Positions 49,000 to 59,117 of a DNA stretch of 64,000 nt are shown here, piece after piece (position 1 is the first letter of the stretch; the number at the start of each line of letters is the position of its first letter). Under the pieces are notes generated by a model that saw only the letters and a program-made list of their open reading frames with translations, had not been told where the DNA came from and searched no databases. This DNA comes from Janthinobacterium sp. B9-8. GTDB taxonomy: Bacteria > Pseudomonadota > Gammaproteobacteria > Burkholderiales > Chitinibacteraceae. Where the stretch lies: the NCBI RefSeq assembly GCF_000969645.2, contig NZ_CP014222.1:2297740-2361739 (forward strand), written 5' to 3'. The translations under genes were made by a program, and so were the position numbers.

Positions 49000-51447
49000 T
49001 TACAATTTAACACTGCTGCTATTCCAGATTTTACGCGCATATTCGCTGATGCTGCGGTCCGATGAAAAGCGCCCCATTCCGGCCACATTCAGCAGGGCTT
49101 TTTTATGCCACTCCAATGGCTTTAGATACAGCGCATCCACTTTGCCCTGCACTTTTACATAATCTGCAAAATCTGCCAATAATTGATAATGGTCGCCCCA
49201 ATTGACCAGTAAATCAAAGATAACTCGATAGCGCTCTGGCTCATCGGCACTAAAAAAGCCGGATGCTATTTGATTTAATACTTCATGCAAGACTGGATCG
49301 GTCTCATAAATCGCACGGGGGTCGTACGATTCTTGCCGCAGGCGCTGCACATCGTCGCTATTATTACCAAATATAAAAATATTATCTGCGCCCACCGCTT
49401 GGCTAATTTCTATATTTGCACCATCCAAAGTACCAATCGTTAATGCGCCATTTAATGCAAATTTCATATTTCCTGTGCCCGATGCCTCAGTACCTGCGGT
49501 CGAAATCTGCTCGGATAAATCTGCAGCGGGGATAATGATCTCAGCAAGGCTCACGCTGTAATTAGGAATAAACACCACTTTCAGCTTATCGCCCACTCTG
49601 GCATCGTGATTAATTTTAGCGCCCACATCATTAATCAGGCGAATTAATAATTTGGCCATTTTATAAGCCGATGCGGCTTTCCCTGCAAAAACAACCACTC
49701 TTGGCACAATAGCGGCATCTGGATTTTTTAGAATAAAGTTATAGCGGGTAATCACATGCAATACATTAAGCAATTGCCGTTTATATTCATGAATGCGCTT
49801 TACCTGTATATCAAATAAAGCGTCAGGTGAAACAATACCACCGAGATGCGTAGCGATATAGCGTACTAAGCGCTCTTTATTGGCCCGCTTAGCCACCATA
49901 AAATCGCCAATAAAACCCTCATCTTCAGCCAAGGGCTTTAGCTCGGCCAATTCATCTAGGTTAACCCGCCATGTTCTGCCTATTTTTTCGTCAATCAAGG
50001 CAGCTAAAGGCCGATTGGCTTGAGCTAGCCAACGCCTTGGCGTAATGCCATTGGTCACATTGGTAAAGCGCTCTGGATAAATCCGCGCAAAATCAGCAAA
50101 GATGGTCGATTTCATTAATTGAGAATGCAGTGCCGAAACACCATTCACTTTATGGCTAGCCACTACAGCAATATAAGCCATACGAATTTTTCGCTCGCCT
50201 GATTCATCCACCAAAGAAACGCGGCGAATCAAATCTGCATCATCCGCAAAGCGCTGTTTAACCTCAGCGAGAAAGCGCTCATTAATCTCAAAAATAATTT
50301 TTAGATGTCGGGGCAGCCAATGGCTAAACATCTCTACCGGCCAGGTTTCCAGCGCCTCGCTCATTAAAGTATGATTGGTATAAGAAAAAATTTTCTGTGT
50401 ATATCCCCAAGCCGTGCCCCAATCCAAGTGATATTCATCAATTAAAATACGCATTAATTCTGGCACAGCCAATACAGGATGGGTATCGTTTAAATGAATG
50501 GCAGTTTTATCGCTAAGTTGATTAAAATCTTCATGGGTAAATAAATAGCGATGCACAATATCTTGCAAAGAAGCCGAAACAAAAAAATACTCCTGCCGCA
50601 ATCTAAGCTCTTTGCCATGCTGGGTAGAATCGTCAGGATATAAAACTCTGGATACATTTTCGCTATGATTTTTTTCTTCTACCGCTGCAAAATAATCACC
50701 CTGATTAAACATATGTAAATTAATACTGCGTGAAGCCCTCGCCGACCAAAGCCTAAGCGTATTGGTAGCCGTCGTTTGATAGCCGGGAATAATATAATCA
50801 TAAGCCATCGCCAATACATCTTGCGTATCCAGCCAATGCACCACATTACCTCTTGTTTCTATTCGCCCGCCAAATTGCACTACATATTGAATTTCATCCC
50901 TTGGGAATTCCCATACATTTAAAGCAGACAACCAGGTATCTGGTGCTTCAACCTGCTGGCCATCAATAATGCGCTGCTTAAACATTCCAAAATCATAACG
51001 TATGCCATAGGCAAACCCCGGCACGCCCATTGTGGCCATTGAATCTAAAAAACACGCGGCCAAACGCCCCAAGCCGCCATTACCCAACGCCGCATCAGGC
51101 TCGTAATCCAGAATCTCATTTAAATCCACACCCATTTCATCAAGCGCCGCTTTCACCGGCTCGAATAATTCCAGCGCCAATAGCGCATTGGATAAAGCGC
51201 GGCCAATTAAAAACTCCATTGATAAATAATAAACCCGCTTTAAATCCTGAGAATACTGCGCCCGTGTGGTGCGCATCCAGCGCTCTACCAGCCTATCCCT
51301 TACCGCCAAAAAAGTCGCATTCAACCAGTCTTTAGGCTGAGCCACAATCGGGTCTTTGCCAATAAAAAACACCAGCTTATTGGCAATGGCATGCTTTAAA
51401 GCATCGCTATCATTACCGGGAGAATCGTATTCAAAAGAAACCGTCAT
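49000..51447 (-). CDS. glgP: glycogen/starch phosphorylase GlgP
   Basis: An 815-residue pyridoxal-phosphate enzyme that releases glucose-1-phosphate from glycogen. The length is standard. Landmarks are [19 protein letters not shown] (about residue 120-140), the glucan site [16 protein letters not shown], and the cofactor-binding block [20 protein letters not shown] that contains the lysine forming the Schiff base. AAAGGAG lies six bases before the ATG. It is the third gene after glgC and glgA on the minus strand and so completes a synthesis-breakdown operon. No truncation is visible. Confidence 0.96.
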   Translation of the reverse strand: MTVSFEYDSPGNDSDALKHAIANKLVFFIGKDPIVAQPKDWLNATFLAVRDRLVERWMRTTRAQYSQDLKRVYYLSMEFLIGRALSNALLALELFEPVKAALDEMGVDLNEILDYEPDAALGNGGLGRLAACFLDSMATMGVPGFAYGIRYDFGMFKQRIIDGQQVEAPDTWLSALNVWEFPRDEIQYVVQFGGRIETRGNVVHWLDTQDVLAMAYDYIIPGYQTTATNTLRLWSARASRSINLHMFNQGDYFAAVEEKNHSENVSRVLYPDDSTQHGKELRLRQEYFFVSASLQDIVHRYLFTHEDFNQLSDKTAIHLNDTHPVLAVPELMRILIDEYHLDWGTAWGYTQKIFSYTNHTLMSEALETWPVEMFSHWLPRHLKIIFEINERFLAEVKQRFADDADLIRRVSLVDESGERKIRMAYIAVVASHKVNGVSALHSQLMKSTIFADFARIYPERFTNVTNGITPRRWLAQANRPLAALIDEKIGRTWRVNLDELAELKPLAEDEGFIGDFMVAKRANKERLVRYIATHLGGIVSPDALFDIQVKRIHEYKRQLLNVLHVITRYNFILKNPDAAIVPRVVVFAGKAASAYKMAKLLIRLINDVGAKINHDARVGDKLKVVFIPNYSVSLAEIIIPAADLSEQISTAGTEASGTGNMKFALNGALTIGTLDGANIEISQAVGADNIFIFGNNSDDVQRLRQESYDPRAIYETDPVLHEVLNQIASGFFSADEPERYRVIFDLLVNWGDHYQLLADFADYVKVQGKVDALYLKPLEWHKKALLNVAGMGRFSSDRSISEYARKIWNSSSVKL

Positions 51448-51489
51448 TGGGTGCTCCTTTAAAAAACGCGTGGAATCGTCGCCCTAGCT

Positions 51490-51518
51490 TAGGGTGTGCA
51501 AGTCGTTGTGCACCGGCT
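51490..51518. repeat. REP-like palindrome, family 1 copy D (shortened)
   Basis: TAGGGTGTGCAAGTCG is followed directly by TTGTGCACCGG, missing most of the T-rich loop seen in copy A. It occupies the 95-base gap between glgA and glgP. Confidence 0.6.
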
Positions 51519-51542
51519 CTCTGTACCTACAGACCTTTTCCC

Positions 51543-52979
51543 TCATTCATTCATCAACTTTTCATACAAAGCCACATACTGCGCGGCTGCTGCGCTCCAG
51601 CCAAAATCGGCCTGCATGGCGCTACGGCGGGTGGCTTTCCAGTCTTTAGGGCGATGCCAAAGGATAAAGGCGCGGCGCAGAGCGCGGGTCAGGGCGGCTA
51701 CATTAAAATCGTCGAAGACAAAGCCGGTGGCGCTGGCGTCTTCTAAGTTTTCCAAGCTGCAATCAATCACAGTGTCGGCAAGGCCACCAACCCGGCGCAC
51801 TAGCGGCAAAGCGCCGTATTTCAGGCCGTAGAGCTGGGTAAGGCCGCAGGGCTCAAAACGGCTGGGCACGAGTAGCACATCGGCGGCGGCCATGATGCGG
51901 TGCGAGCAATCTTCGTCGTAGCCAATTTGCACGGCAATTTGCGCAGGATGAGCTGCGGCAGCGGCTTTAAATGCATCTTCCAAGGCCGCGTCCCCACCGC
52001 CTAACAGCACAAACTGCCCGCCACGCTGGGTGATTTCATCCAGCGCGGCCAGCACCAGATGCAGGCCTTTTTGCTCGGTAAGGCGGCTGACTACAGCAAA
52101 GAGCGGCTGATCGCTGCTTGGCTCTAAGCCCATGCGCATTTGCATATCTTGCTTGCACTTAGCCTTGCCCTGCATTTTTTCCACGCTGTAATTAGCGGCG
52201 ATCAGTGGGTCGAGAGTCGGGTTCCAGACCTGATCGTCTACGCCATTCAGAATGCCTGTCAGATCTGCTTTTCGGGTTCTGAGCAGGCCATCAAGGCCGC
52301 AGCCCTGCTCGTCGTGGGTAATTTCGCTGGCGTAGCGTGGAGATACAGTGCTGATATGGTCGCAAAAATACAGCCCTGCTTTCATAAAAGAAATCTTGCC
52401 GTGAAACTCGATGCCTTCCAGCGAAAAAAATTCAGGCGGTAATTCTAAGCTGGCAAAGGCCGAGGCCGGAAACACGCCCTGATAGGCTAAGTTATGCACC
52501 GTAAACACGCTTTTTGCAGGCCGGCCCGCAGCCACTAAATAAGCGGACACAAGGCCCGCATGCCAATCGTGGGCATGCACCAGCTCTGCCCGCCAATAAG
52601 GATCTAAGCCACTGGCAAGCTGTGCCGCCACCCAGCCCAATAGGGCAAAACGCAGATGATTATCGCTATAAGGCTGCTGGCCCACATCGAGGTAAGGGCT
52701 GCCGGGTCGATCAAAGCAATGCGGAGCGTCGATCACATACACGGCAATGCCGCTGGCGGTATGACCAAATAAAATTCTAATCGGCCCCGCCATGCTATTC
52801 ACGGCGGCCACTTCGCCATCAATATTGAGCCCAGCCAGAATCGCCGGAAAGCCAGGCAAGAGCACGCGCACATCACATCCCAAATACCCCAGCGCCAAGG
52901 GCAAAGCCCCCGCCACATCAGCCAGCCCACCGGTTTTTAACAGCGGAAACAGCTCGGCACAAACATGTAACACGCGCAT
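51543..52979 (-). CDS. glgA: glycogen synthase GlgA
   Basis: The 478-residue GT5-family synthase transfers glucose from ADP-glucose to the growing glucan. The N-terminal Lys15-Thr16-Gly17-Gly18 ([15 protein letters not shown]) is the ADP-glucose phosphate-binding loop. [14 protein letters not shown] and the C-terminal [20 protein letters not shown] block with its catalytic glutamate are the other landmarks. Length and order match the bacterial enzyme. It lies between glgC and glgP. A 240-base inverted repeat separates it from glgC, so it may have its own promoter or depend on read-through. Confidence 0.96.
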   Translation of the reverse strand: MRVLHVCAELFPLLKTGGLADVAGALPLALGYLGCDVRVLLPGFPAILAGLNIDGEVAAVNSMAGPIRILFGHTASGIAVYVIDAPHCFDRPGSPYLDVGQQPYSDNHLRFALLGWVAAQLASGLDPYWRAELVHAHDWHAGLVSAYLVAAGRPAKSVFTVHNLAYQGVFPASAFASLELPPEFFSLEGIEFHGKISFMKAGLYFCDHISTVSPRYASEITHDEQGCGLDGLLRTRKADLTGILNGVDDQVWNPTLDPLIAANYSVEKMQGKAKCKQDMQMRMGLEPSSDQPLFAVVSRLTEQKGLHLVLAALDEITQRGGQFVLLGGGDAALEDAFKAAAAAHPAQIAVQIGYDEDCSHRIMAAADVLLVPSRFEPCGLTQLYGLKYGALPLVRRVGGLADTVIDCSLENLEDASATGFVFDDFNVAALTRALRRAFILWHRPKDWKATRRSAMQADFGWSAAAAQYVALYEKLMNE

Positions 52980-53033
52980 AGATGGCTACCCTTGGATTGG
53001 TTTTAGCAAACTTCGTAAACATAAAAGCCCCCA

Positions 53034-53270
53034 AACCCAAATCTTGAACCACAGAGAACACGGAGGACACAGAGAAAACCAAACGATTCAAAGATAATAT
53101 GTCCGCTTTAAGCTTTGACTAGAGATCAACACAAACAAGGCAAGCCATGATCCCCGAGTGTTTTTATCGGAAATTCAACGAAAATGACGCTATTTCAAAA
53201 ATAGGACGTATCAGGTTTTCTCCGTGAGACTCCGTGTTCTCTGTGCCCTCCGTGGTTCAAGATTTGGGTT
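53034..53270. repeat. MITE-like inverted repeat, ACCACAGAG family 2
   Basis: The two ends, AACCCAAATCTTGAACCAC (53034-53052) and its exact complement (53252-53270), form 19-base perfect arms. They continue with related ACGGAG/ACAGAG units up to AGAGAAAACC inside. About 130 bases of unique sequence lie in the centre, with no gene. It abuts the glgC stop. The structure suggests a nonautonomous element or fold-back repeat. Confidence 0.7.
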
Positions 53271-53273
53271 TTA

Positions 53274-54542
53274 TCACAGCTTCGCCAGCATTTCTCTTGT
53301 CACCAGCACGACACCGCCTTCTGAGCAGTAAAAGCGGCGCTCGTCTGCGCTGCGATCCTCGCCGATCACAGTGCCCTCAGGGATTTGGCAGCCTCGGTCT
53401 ATCACACAGCGACGCAAGCGGCTGGAGCGCCCCACAGTGACCGAGGGCAAGATCACCGCCGAATCGATGGTGCAAAAAGAATGCAAACGGACTTTAGAAA
53501 ACAGCACCGAGTTATTCACCAAAGAGCCAGAAACAATGCAGCCGCCAGAGACAAGGGAGTTGAGTGTCATGCCGTGGCTGCCATTGATATCCTGCACAAA
53601 TTTAGCAGGGGAAAGCTGCTCCTGATGCGTCCAGATCGGCCAGTTTTTATCGTAAATATCCAGCTCAGGCAGCACCGAGGCGAGGTCTAAATTGGCCTCC
53701 CAATACGCGTCTACCGTGCCAACGTCTCGCCAATAGGGGGCAGCACTGGCGTCGCTCGATACGCAGGATGCACTAAATGGATGAGCCAGTGCACGGCCTT
53801 CGGCCACAATGCGCGGAATAATATCTTTACCAAAATCGTGGGAAGATTCTTCATCGGCCAGATCTTCGGCCAGCATGCGATTAATATAATCGGCATTAAA
53901 AACATATACGCCCATCGATGCCAAAGCTTTATCGCTTTTATTGGGCATGGCGGGCGGATCGGTGGGTTTTTCAATAAAGGCGGTGATTTTTCGCTCTTCA
54001 TCCACCGCCATTACGCCAAAGGCGGAGGCTTCAACCCGATCGACTTCGATGCAGGCAATCGTGCACGCGGCGTTGTTTTCTACATGATCGAGCAGCATGC
54101 GGGAGTAATCCATTTTATAAATATGGTCCCCCGCCAGAATCACCACATATTGCGCTCTGTAGCTGCGGATAATATCCAGATTCTGAAATACCGCATCGGC
54201 CGTGCCGCGATACCAGTGTTCTTCGTCCACTCTTTGCTGAGCGGGCAAAAGATCAATAAATTCATTCATTTCATTGCGCAAAAAAGACCAGCCGCGCTGC
54301 AAATGCCGAAGCAGGCTATGCGATTTATATTGGGTAATCACGCCAATTCGGCGAATACCTGAATTAAGGCAATTAGACAGGGCAAAATCAATAATTCGGT
54401 ATTTGCCACCAAAATGCACCGCAGGCTTGGCGCGGTGATTGGTTAAGTCTTTTAAACGAGAGCCACGGCCACCGGCCAGCACCAGCGCCACGGCCTGATT
54501 AGGGAGCTGGCGAGCCAAAACCAGCTTATCAATTGCTTCCAT
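53274..54542 (-). CDS. glgC: glucose-1-phosphate adenylyltransferase GlgC
   Basis: A 422-residue enzyme making ADP-glucose, the committed step of glycogen synthesis. The nucleotide-binding opening [20 protein letters not shown], the substrate segment [20 protein letters not shown] and the catalytic Asp of [14 protein letters not shown] are present. The C-terminal left-handed beta-helix ([20 protein letters not shown]) is also seen. It heads the glgC-glgA-glgP set. The N-terminus matches family length. Allosteric control (by fructose-1,6-bisphosphate or pyruvate, for example) is known for the family but cannot be seen directly. Confidence 0.96.
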   Translation of the reverse strand: MEAIDKLVLARQLPNQAVALVLAGGRGSRLKDLTNHRAKPAVHFGGKYRIIDFALSNCLNSGIRRIGVITQYKSHSLLRHLQRGWSFLRNEMNEFIDLLPAQQRVDEEHWYRGTADAVFQNLDIIRSYRAQYVVILAGDHIYKMDYSRMLLDHVENNAACTIACIEVDRVEASAFGVMAVDEERKITAFIEKPTDPPAMPNKSDKALASMGVYVFNADYINRMLAEDLADEESSHDFGKDIIPRIVAEGRALAHPFSASCVSSDASAAPYWRDVGTVDAYWEANLDLASVLPELDIYDKNWPIWTHQEQLSPAKFVQDINGSHGMTLNSLVSGGCIVSGSLVNNSVLFSKVRLHSFCTIDSAVILPSVTVGRSSRLRRCVIDRGCQIPEGTVIGEDRSADERRFYCSEGGVVLVTREMLAKL

Positions 54543-54633
54543 CTCACCACTCCCATCTGCCTACTTATATGAATACTAAGCAAGCTTGAGAGTAATTTCT
54601 TAGAAAGATGTTTAATCAGGCGCATCAACATGC

Positions 54634-54661
54634 CCGTGGGCACCAAAGTGCCCACGGTTTT
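54634..54661. terminator. hairpin between the FAD-oxidoreductase gene and glgC
   Basis: Ten-base perfect arms CCGTGGGCAC and GTGCCCACGG surround CAAA and are followed by TTTT on the plus strand. On the minus strand it separates the end of the upstream oxidoreductase gene from glgC but lacks a T-run, so it may be a palindromic repeat acting as a weak terminator. Confidence 0.55.
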
Positions 54662-54703
54662 ACACCCAATACTGATGTGTTTTACGCTGGTTTTATTTTA
54701 GAT

Positions 54704-56317
54704 TTAAGACCGTGTATTCAAAATACTCAAAGCCACCGCTTCGGCAATTTTAATACCATCCACACCGGCAGATAAAATTCCACCCGCATAGCCTGCACCT
54801 TCACCGGCAGGGAATAAGCCCTTGGTGTTGATGCTTTCTAGCGTGTCGTTATCGCGCTTAATCCGTACCGGTGACGAGGTGCGGGTTTCTACGCCGGTAA
54901 ACAGCGCGTCACTCATGCCAAAGCCTTTAATTTGCTTATCAAACGCTGGCATCGCTTCGCGAATAGCGGTAATCGCGTATTCAGGCAAGCAATCGGCTAG
55001 GTCAGTTAAATGCACACCCGGCGTATAGGAAGGCACAACCGAGCCAAACTCGGTAGAAGGCTTGCCAGCCAGAAAATCGCCTAGCTTTTGCACTGGCGCT
55101 TGGTAAGTGCTGCCACCGGCTTCAAAAGCCTTACTTTCCCACTTACGCTGTAGCTCAATCCCTGCCAGCGGATGACCTGGGAAATCTACTTCTGGCGTAA
55201 TCCCCACCACAATCGCCGCATTGGCATTGCGCTCATTACGCGAATACTGGCTCATACCATTGGTGACCACACGGCCTGGCTCGGATGCTGCGGCCACCAC
55301 CGTGCCACCGGGGCACATACAGAAGCTATATACCGAGCGGCCATTGCTGGCGTGGTGAACCAATTTATAATCTGCAGCACCTAAAATCGGATGGCCTGCG
55401 CTTGGGCCAAAGCGGGCGGTATCGATCAAGGCTTGCGGGTGCTCTACTCGGAAACCCAGCGAAAACGGCTTGGCTTCCATATACACGCCCTGCTCGAATA
55501 GCTTGTAGAACGTATCGCGCGCGCTATGGCCAATGGCCAGCACTACATGTTTGGAATGGATTTTGTCGCCATTGGCCAGCTCAACGCCTTCAACCTGACC
55601 ATCGTTCAGAATCAGCTGCTCTACCTTGCTAGAAAAACGCACTTCGCCGCCCAGCTCAATAATATTGGCGCGCATGCTTTCAACCATGCTGACTAAACGA
55701 AACGTTCCAATATGAGGCTTGCTGACATACATAATCTCGTCTGGTGCGCCCGCTTTTACAAACTCTTGTAAAACTTTATGGCCTAAATGCTTAGGGTCTT
55801 TAATCTGGCTGTAAAGCTTGCCGTCAGAAAACGTACCCGCGCCACCTTCACCATATTGCACATTCGATTCAGGATTCAGCTCACCCTTGCGCCATAAGCC
55901 CCAGGTATCTTTTGTGCGCTCACGCACCGCCTTACCGCGCTCAAGGATAATCGGCTTAAAGCCCATTTGCGCCAGCAATAGCCCCGCAAATAAGCCACAG
56001 GGCCCCGTGCCGATTACCACAGGGCGATCAGTTAAACCTTCCGGCGCGTGGCCCACATATTGGTATTCAATATCCGGCGAGATCATGATGTGGCGATCAG
56101 CACTCAAGCGTTTAAGCACCGCAGCTTCGTTTTTGACTTCTGCATCAAGGGAGTAGATCAGCAGAATGGCCGCACGTTTACGCGCATCGTAGCTGCGCTT
56201 AAAGATCGTAAAGCTGATCAGATCAGCTTCAGACACAGCCAGCCGCTTGAGCAGTGCTTGTTTTAGCTCGTCCGTCGAATGATCGAGCGGCAGTTTTACT
56301 TCGTTTATTCTTAACAT
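54704..56317 (-). CDS. FAD-dependent oxidoreductase (COG2509-type)
   Basis: A 537-residue flavoprotein of the uncharacterised dehydrogenase group. The N-terminal 100 residues form a family-specific domain. The FAD-binding motif GTGPCGLFAGLLLAQMG sits near residue 103, followed by ERGKAVRERTKDTWGLW and the block NVQYGEGGAGTFSDGKLYS. The C-terminal GYAGGILSAGVDGIKIAEAV completes the Rossmann fold. The reaction is not established for the family. It is a single gene upstream of glgC on the same strand. Intact and of normal length. Confidence 0.9.
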   Translation of the reverse strand: MLRINEVKLPLDHSTDELKQALLKRLAVSEADLISFTIFKRSYDARKRAAILLIYSLDAEVKNEAAVLKRLSADRHIMISPDIEYQYVGHAPEGLTDRPVVIGTGPCGLFAGLLLAQMGFKPIILERGKAVRERTKDTWGLWRKGELNPESNVQYGEGGAGTFSDGKLYSQIKDPKHLGHKVLQEFVKAGAPDEIMYVSKPHIGTFRLVSMVESMRANIIELGGEVRFSSKVEQLILNDGQVEGVELANGDKIHSKHVVLAIGHSARDTFYKLFEQGVYMEAKPFSLGFRVEHPQALIDTARFGPSAGHPILGAADYKLVHHASNGRSVYSFCMCPGGTVVAAASEPGRVVTNGMSQYSRNERNANAAIVVGITPEVDFPGHPLAGIELQRKWESKAFEAGGSTYQAPVQKLGDFLAGKPSTEFGSVVPSYTPGVHLTDLADCLPEYAITAIREAMPAFDKQIKGFGMSDALFTGVETRTSSPVRIKRDNDTLESINTKGLFPAGEGAGYAGGILSAGVDGIKIAEAVALSILNTRS

Positions 56318-57038
56318 TCTGTCTTTCCGAAATTCAAGGTGCGCGTAGGTGCTTGATTTGATTATTTTAGGCCACGCCTGAAATAATCAAACAAAGTCAC
56401 GCCGCGCGGATTCAACCCGCTATTTTGCCGGTTTTCTGCGCATCGTGCAGAACTATGGCAGCGCAAATAAACCCGTCAGCACATCTGCCCACCCAAAAAT
56501 GTTAAATCTTTTAAACACACAGGCTTAAAGACCTTGATTTTACGCAGCTCTCTTGCTTGGTAAAAAAGCGTTCCTACAAAATAAGACGGGTGAAAAATGC
56601 CAAATAATTGGTGAGAAAAACGGCGGGTTTCACCCCCTACAAAGACTATTTTCCTTAACAAAACGGCTCAAGTTGATACCCATAGAGGCACGTTTATCTT
56701 TCCCAACGCTGCAAGCTAGGGTGTGGACGAGTGCGCATAAAACTGCCCCCTAACTTCTGTAGCTTGAGAAATACTATTTCTTTGGGACCGCCTTCTCGCA
56801 TGAAAAATTAAGAAACTCGTAATTAAAAACTAGAGAGGTGTAAGATCATCGAATAATTAAGTGCTTCTTTTGCTCATTGTTTAGCAAATTTTTGCTTTTT
56901 TTGATTGTTTCAAAGCATATCCAACCCAAGGTCACAAAAAATTAACCTAACTGCAACACAAAGATAGTCTTGCTGCAAACTTTAAACCTTACTCTCGCGC
57001 CTCAACACAAGAACCCAATAACAGAAGAGAGAAAAGCA
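56318..57038. other. intergenic region with palindromic repeats
   Basis: About 720 bases with no supportable gene; two open frames of about 60 codons lie on opposite strands, with poor composition and no ribosome site. It holds the segment GGGTTTCACCCCCTAC (about 56625), a cousin of the palindrome at 28379, and a REP-like copy at 56717. The right end, AT-rich from about 56780, should contain the promoter of the nucleotidase gene. Confidence 0.6.
56717..56741. repeat. REP-like palindrome, family 1 copy E (degenerate)
   Basis: CTAGGGTGTGGACGAGTGCGCA keeps the AGGGTGTG start and the GCGCA end of the family but has lost the central loop and two arm positions. It is the weakest of the five copies. 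Confidence 0.4.
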
Positions 57039-59054
57039 ATGCGCATCACATTATTAGCCAGCTTAATTTGCAGCTCCTTAGTATTAGTAGCGTGCAATGA
57101 CAGTGATACAGACACGCCCGTTAGCCCGCCGGCTACGCCAACTGTTGCCGCAGGCACCAAGCTTGATTTAGCGGTACTACAAACCACCGATTTGCACGCC
57201 AATGTGCTGAGCTACGATTACTACAAAACCACCGATGACACGACGATTGGTTTTGAGCGTACCGCCACCCTGATCGATGCCGCACGTAAAGAAAATCCAA
57301 ATAACTTACTCTTTGACGATGGCGACACGATCCAAGGTAACTCACTCTCTGATTTCCAAGCGCAAATCGAGCCAGTAAAGTGCGATTCCCAGCTCGCGAT
57401 TCATAAAGTCATGAGCCACATGAAATATGATGCAGGAAATATCGGCAACCACGAGTTTAACTACGGCCTGAAATTCCTTGGTCAAGTGACAGGCAATGCC
57501 ATGAAAACCGGGCCAGAAGCAGGCCAAAACTGTAAAGGGCCGGATTTCCCCTTGATGGTCTCTAATGTGAATAATGCGGGCGATGGCAAACCGCTATTTG
57601 CACCTTATGTGATTCTGGAACGCACCTTTAAAACCACGGATGGCAAAGATATCAAGCTGAAAGTCGGCGTAATTGGCTTTACCCCACCAGGCATTATGAA
57701 CTGGGATAAGCGCAATCTTGAAGGCAAAGTCACCGTCTTACCTGTCGTAGAAGCAGCCAAGAAATACGTGCCACAAATGCGTGCTGCAGGCGCAGATATT
57801 GTGGTTGCGCTTTCACACGGCGGTATTTCTGATGCGCCTTACAGCCCAGAAATGGAAAACGCGGTGTATTACCTAGCAAAAGATGTACCGGGTATTGATG
57901 CCATTGTGTCTGGCCACTCGCACAGCTTCTTCCCTGATGGCAAAAACTATAAAGACATCAAGAACGTCGACAATGTAAAAGGCTTGGTCAATGGCGTGCC
58001 AACTGTCATGGCGGGATTTTGGGGTAACACACTCGGTGTATTGAAATTAAACCTAGAGTTTGACGGCAAAGCGTGGAAAACCAAAAGCTCACAAGGCGAG
58101 CTAAAATCGGTTAGCACGAAAGATGCTGCAGGTGTAGCCACCACCGTAGCCGCAAAAACCGAGATTGCTAAGCTGGTAGAAAAAGAACATCAAGGCACAA
58201 TCAAATACGTGAGTGCTGGGGTGGGTAAGAGCGAATACCGCATCAGCTCTTTCTTCTCGCAAGTGGGCCCAACAGCAGCAATGCGCCTGATTAATCTGGC
58301 ACAAGCTGACTATGTAGCCAAGTTTGTGAAAGCCAATTTACCGCAGTACGACAAGCTGCCTATCCTGTCTGCCGCTGCGCCGTTTAAAGTCAACTTCCGG
58401 GGTACTGGCTTTACCGACATCATGGCCGGTGATGTGGCAATCAAAAATATTGCGGACCTTTACCTTTACCCGAACACACTGCAAGCCGTAAAAATCAACG
58501 GTACTGCGGTGAAGCTTTGGCTAGAGAAATCAGCAGAACAATTTAACCAAATTGACCCTGCTAAAACAGCCAATCAAGACTTAATCAACAGCGCATTCCC
58601 ATCGTATAACTTTGATCAAATCGACGGCATTACTTATGAAATCGATGTGACCAAAGATAAAGGTAGCCGCATTGTTAATCTAAGCCTCAATGGTAAAGCG
58701 CTTGATCTAAAAGCCGATTTTATCGTGGTCACCAATAACTACCGTGCCAGCGGTGGTGGTGGATTTGCGGGCCTAGATGGCAGCCAGATCGTGATTGATA
58801 GTGGCGGCGATGCCAATCGCGACATCATCGTTAATTACGTCAAAGAGCAAAAAACGCTGACACTGGCAAAACAAGGCCCAGTGGCAAACTGGCGCTTTGC
58901 CAAGGTCAAAACAGCAGGCAAAGTGCTGTTTGAAACCTCGGCAGATGCGGCAGCAGCCAGCGTAGCCGCTCAGGACAAAATCAACAATGTTTCGCTCGAC
59001 TCTACCAAGGCGGATAAGAGCGCAGCGGTATTTAGCATTGATCTGAGCAAGTAA
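57039..59054 (+). CDS. 5'-nucleotidase/2',3'-cyclic phosphodiesterase family lipoprotein
   Basis: A 671-residue exported enzyme. From the ATG at 57039 a lipoprotein signal (MRITLLASLICSSLVLVAC) gives a lipid-anchored mature protein. The metallophosphatase domain (about 45-380) has all metal sites: TTDLHANVL, DDGDTIQGN, GNHEFNYG, ALSHGG and SGHSHSF. The C-terminal 5'-nucleotidase domain (about 400-640) contains the substrate-stacking region NNYRASGGGGFAGLDG. Relatives (CpdB-like) dephosphorylate cyclic and simple nucleotides in the periplasm for phosphate or nucleoside salvage. Codons upstream to 56970 are open, but GAGAG lies before 57039 and the lipobox fixes the start. Confidence 0.93.
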   Translation: MRITLLASLICSSLVLVACNDSDTDTPVSPPATPTVAAGTKLDLAVLQTTDLHANVLSYDYYKTTDDTTIGFERTATLIDAARKENPNNLLFDDGDTIQGNSLSDFQAQIEPVKCDSQLAIHKVMSHMKYDAGNIGNHEFNYGLKFLGQVTGNAMKTGPEAGQNCKGPDFPLMVSNVNNAGDGKPLFAPYVILERTFKTTDGKDIKLKVGVIGFTPPGIMNWDKRNLEGKVTVLPVVEAAKKYVPQMRAAGADIVVALSHGGISDAPYSPEMENAVYYLAKDVPGIDAIVSGHSHSFFPDGKNYKDIKNVDNVKGLVNGVPTVMAGFWGNTLGVLKLNLEFDGKAWKTKSSQGELKSVSTKDAAGVATTVAAKTEIAKLVEKEHQGTIKYVSAGVGKSEYRISSFFSQVGPTAAMRLINLAQADYVAKFVKANLPQYDKLPILSAAAPFKVNFRGTGFTDIMAGDVAIKNIADLYLYPNTLQAVKINGTAVKLWLEKSAEQFNQIDPAKTANQDLINSAFPSYNFDQIDGITYEIDVTKDKGSRIVNLSLNGKALDLKADFIVVTNNYRASGGGGFAGLDGSQIVIDSGGDANRDIIVNYVKEQKTLTLAKQGPVANWRFAKVKTAGKVLFETSADAAAASVAAQDKINNVSLDSTKADKSAAVFSIDLSK

Positions 59055-59078
59055 TGATTCGCTGATCGTTTGATTTAA

Positions 59079-59117
59079 AAATCCTCAGGGCGCAAGCCTT
59101 GGGGATTTGGAGTTTTT
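59079..59117 (+). terminator. hairpin abutting the ribosome site of the Sel1 gene
   Basis: AAATCC..GGGC pairs with GCC...GGATTT (11 of 13 positions) and is followed immediately by GGAG-TTTTT-ATG. The T-run makes it terminator-like, yet the GGAG is the ribosome site of the next gene. It may end the nucleotidase transcript and also limit translation of the Sel1 gene. Confidence 0.5.

Noticed and set aside
53781..54362. 193-codon plus-strand frame opposite glgC
   Set aside because: It overlaps a certain glgC gene and has no family resemblance; it is an antisense shadow.
56476..56753. Two overlapping 60-codon frames on opposite strands
   Set aside because: Neither has a ribosome site or coding-like composition, and the region contains dispersed repeats.
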